Assembly (NCBI GenBank): GCA_036374435.1 | Contig: DASUTU010000113.1 | Coordinates: 1-7,054, forward strand | Direction of reading: 5' to 3' | Source of the DNA: CALGFI01 sp036374435 | GTDB taxonomy: Bacteria > Actinomycetota > UBA4738 > HRBIN12 | DNA: 7,054 bases | Part shown: piece by piece, positions 6,075 to 7,054 of the stretch | Position numbering within the stretch: position 1 is the stretch's first letter | How the letters are laid out: each line of letters starts with the position of its first letter | Made by a program: the position numbers and the translations under genes | Notes under the pieces: model-generated | What the model was told of the DNA's origin: nothing | Seen by the model: the letters and a program-made list of their open reading frames with translations, nothing else | The model's database searches: none

Positions 6075-7054
6075 GTGGCGCTCTCCAACGAAGCCGAGTT
6101 CGTGCTGCGGACGATCGAGGAGCGCGGCATCCGGTTCGTCCGCCTGTGGTTCACCGACGTCCTCGGGTTCCTGAAGGCGTTCACGATCACCTCGCAGGAG
6201 CTCGAGGGCGCCTTCGCGGAAGGCATGGGGTTCGACGGCTCCTCCATCGACGGGTTCAGCCGCATCCAGGAGTCCGACATGGTGGCCGTCCCCGACCCCT
6301 CGACCTTCCAGCTCATCCCGTGGAAGACCGAGGCGCAGGTGGCCCGGATGTTCTGCGACGTCTACAACCCCGACGGCACCCCGTTCGAGGGCGACCCGCG
6401 TCACGTGCTGAAGCGCCAGCTCGAACGCGCCACCGAGCTCGGCTACACCTTCTACGTCGGGCCCGAGCTCGAGTACTTCTACTTCCGTTCGCTGGAGGAC
6501 CCGGCGTTCCTGGACCGCAGCGGTTACTTCGACGAGACGCCGCTCGACGTCGCCACGGACTGGCGCAAGCGCACCGTCTCCTATCTGGAGTCGATGGGCA
6601 TCCCGGTCGAATACGTCCACCACGAGGTCGCGCCGAGCCAGCACGAGATCGACCTCCGCTACGCCGACGCGTTGACCATGGCCGACAGCGTGATGACCTA
6701 CCGCATCACGGTGAAGGAGGTCGCGCAGGAGTTCGGCATCTACGCGACCTTCATGCCGAAGCCCGTGATGGGCGTGAACGGGAGCGGCATGCACACCCAC
6801 CAGTCCCTGTTCGCCGGCGACCGCAACGCCTTCTTCGAGGAGGGCGACGAATACCACCTGTCGAAGACGGCCAAACGCTACATCGCTGGCATCCTGACGC
6901 ACGCGCCCGCGATCACGCTCGTCACGAACCAGTGGGTGAACTCCTACAAACGCCTCGTCCCCGGCTACGAGGCGCCGGTCTACGTGTGCTGGGCGCGGCG
7001 GAACCGCTCGGCGCTCGTCCGCGTCCCGCAGTACAAGCCGGGCAAGGAGGAGGC
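6075..7054 (+). CDS. glnA2: Type I glutamine synthetase, GlnA2-type (3' partial)
   Basis: This second ATP-dependent glutamate-ammonia ligase is cut by the window end after 326 complete codons of an expected 440-450. The N-terminus EFVLRTIEERGIRFVRLWFT is closely like mycobacterial GlnA2 and clearly different from the first synthetase here. Motifs present are GMGFDGSSIDGF, the metal-ligand region GPELEYFYF, HHEVAPSQHEIDLRYADA, the catalytic NGSGMHTHQS (around 6777-6806), VNSYKRLVPGYEAP and NRSALVRVPQY. The active site therefore looks intact as far as it is visible. The region that would hold or lack the adenylylation tyrosine lies beyond the end. Known GlnA2 proteins tend to lack it (GSI-alpha-like). 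The GTG start follows a TAGGCT element by six bases. The gene diverges from glnE over 89 bases that contain a candidate GlnR box, which suggests nitrogen control. Its precise role besides GlnA1 is not known from the sequence. Confidence 0.95.
   Translation, partial: MALSNEAEFVLRTIEERGIRFVRLWFTDVLGFLKAFTITSQELEGAFAEGMGFDGSSIDGFSRIQESDMVAVPDPSTFQLIPWKTEAQVARMFCDVYNPDGTPFEGDPRHVLKRQLERATELGYTFYVGPELEYFYFRSLEDPAFLDRSGYFDETPLDVATDWRKRTVSYLESMGIPVEYVHHEVAPSQHEIDLRYADALTMADSVMTYRITVKEVAQEFGIYATFMPKPVMGVNGSGMHTHQSLFAGDRNAFFEEGDEYHLSKTAKRYIAGILTHAPAITLVTNQWVNSYKRLVPGYEAPVYVCWARRNRSALVRVPQYKPGKEE

Noticed and set aside
6027..6902. A minus-strand open frame of 291 codons opposite glnA2
   Set aside because: It is the antisense shadow of a well-supported glutamine synthetase and has no motif of its own.
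1..7054. Hidden defence island, mobile element, CRISPR array, tRNA or other RNA gene
   Set aside because: I found no transposase or integrase motifs, no spaced direct repeats and no cloverleaf-like segments. The gene-free gaps are only about 90 bases each and are accounted for by terminator and promoter elements.

Overview
The window is a high-G+C bacterial chromosome segment, roughly two thirds or more G+C by eye, with strongly G/C-biased third codon positions and frequent GTG starts. It centres on nitrogen assimilation. It holds two different type I glutamine synthetases and glnE, the bifunctional adenylyltransferase/deadenylase that controls glutamine synthetase activity. Clustering of a GlnA1-type enzyme, glnE and a GlnA2-type enzyme is known from Actinomycetota (for example Mycobacterium tuberculosis glnA1-glnE-glnA2). 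The second synthetase reads like mycobacterial GlnA2, so I place the DNA in Actinomycetota. The class cannot be fixed from this sequence alone.

Layout. 1-1407 (+): glnA, missing only its first few codons at the window edge, followed by a strong hairpin terminator. 1501-1935 (+): a small VOC/glyoxalase-fold protein with its own Shine-Dalgarno site. 1932-2413 (+): a broken lipoprotein gene whose N-terminal half (lipobox) and C-terminal part lie in different frames. 2423-3316 (+): an AlkA-like helix-hairpin-helix DNA glycosylase. 3322-5985 (-): glnE, convergent with the glycosylase and separated from it by 5 bases. 5986-6074: an 89-base divergent control region. 6075-7054 (+): a GlnA2-type glutamine synthetase cut by the window end.

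How the genes work together. GlnE is expected to adenylylate a tyrosine in glutamine synthetase, and that tyrosine is visible in the first synthetase in the context LYDLPPEE. The region shared by glnE and glnA2 carries an A/T-richer block that fits the actinobacterial GlnR operator pattern (two AC dinucleotides nine bases apart, TTAAC-n6-GTAAC). This suggests nitrogen-responsive control of glnA2 and possibly glnE. Three genes with GTG starts (glycosylase, glnE, glnA2) each have a -10-like hexamer exactly six bases before the start codon, which suggests leaderless transcripts. Apart from these regulatory patterns, the lipoprotein remnant and a perfect 24-base palindrome inside it, the region looks like ordinary core-genome DNA. 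I see no mobile element, CRISPR array, RNA gene or new defence system.
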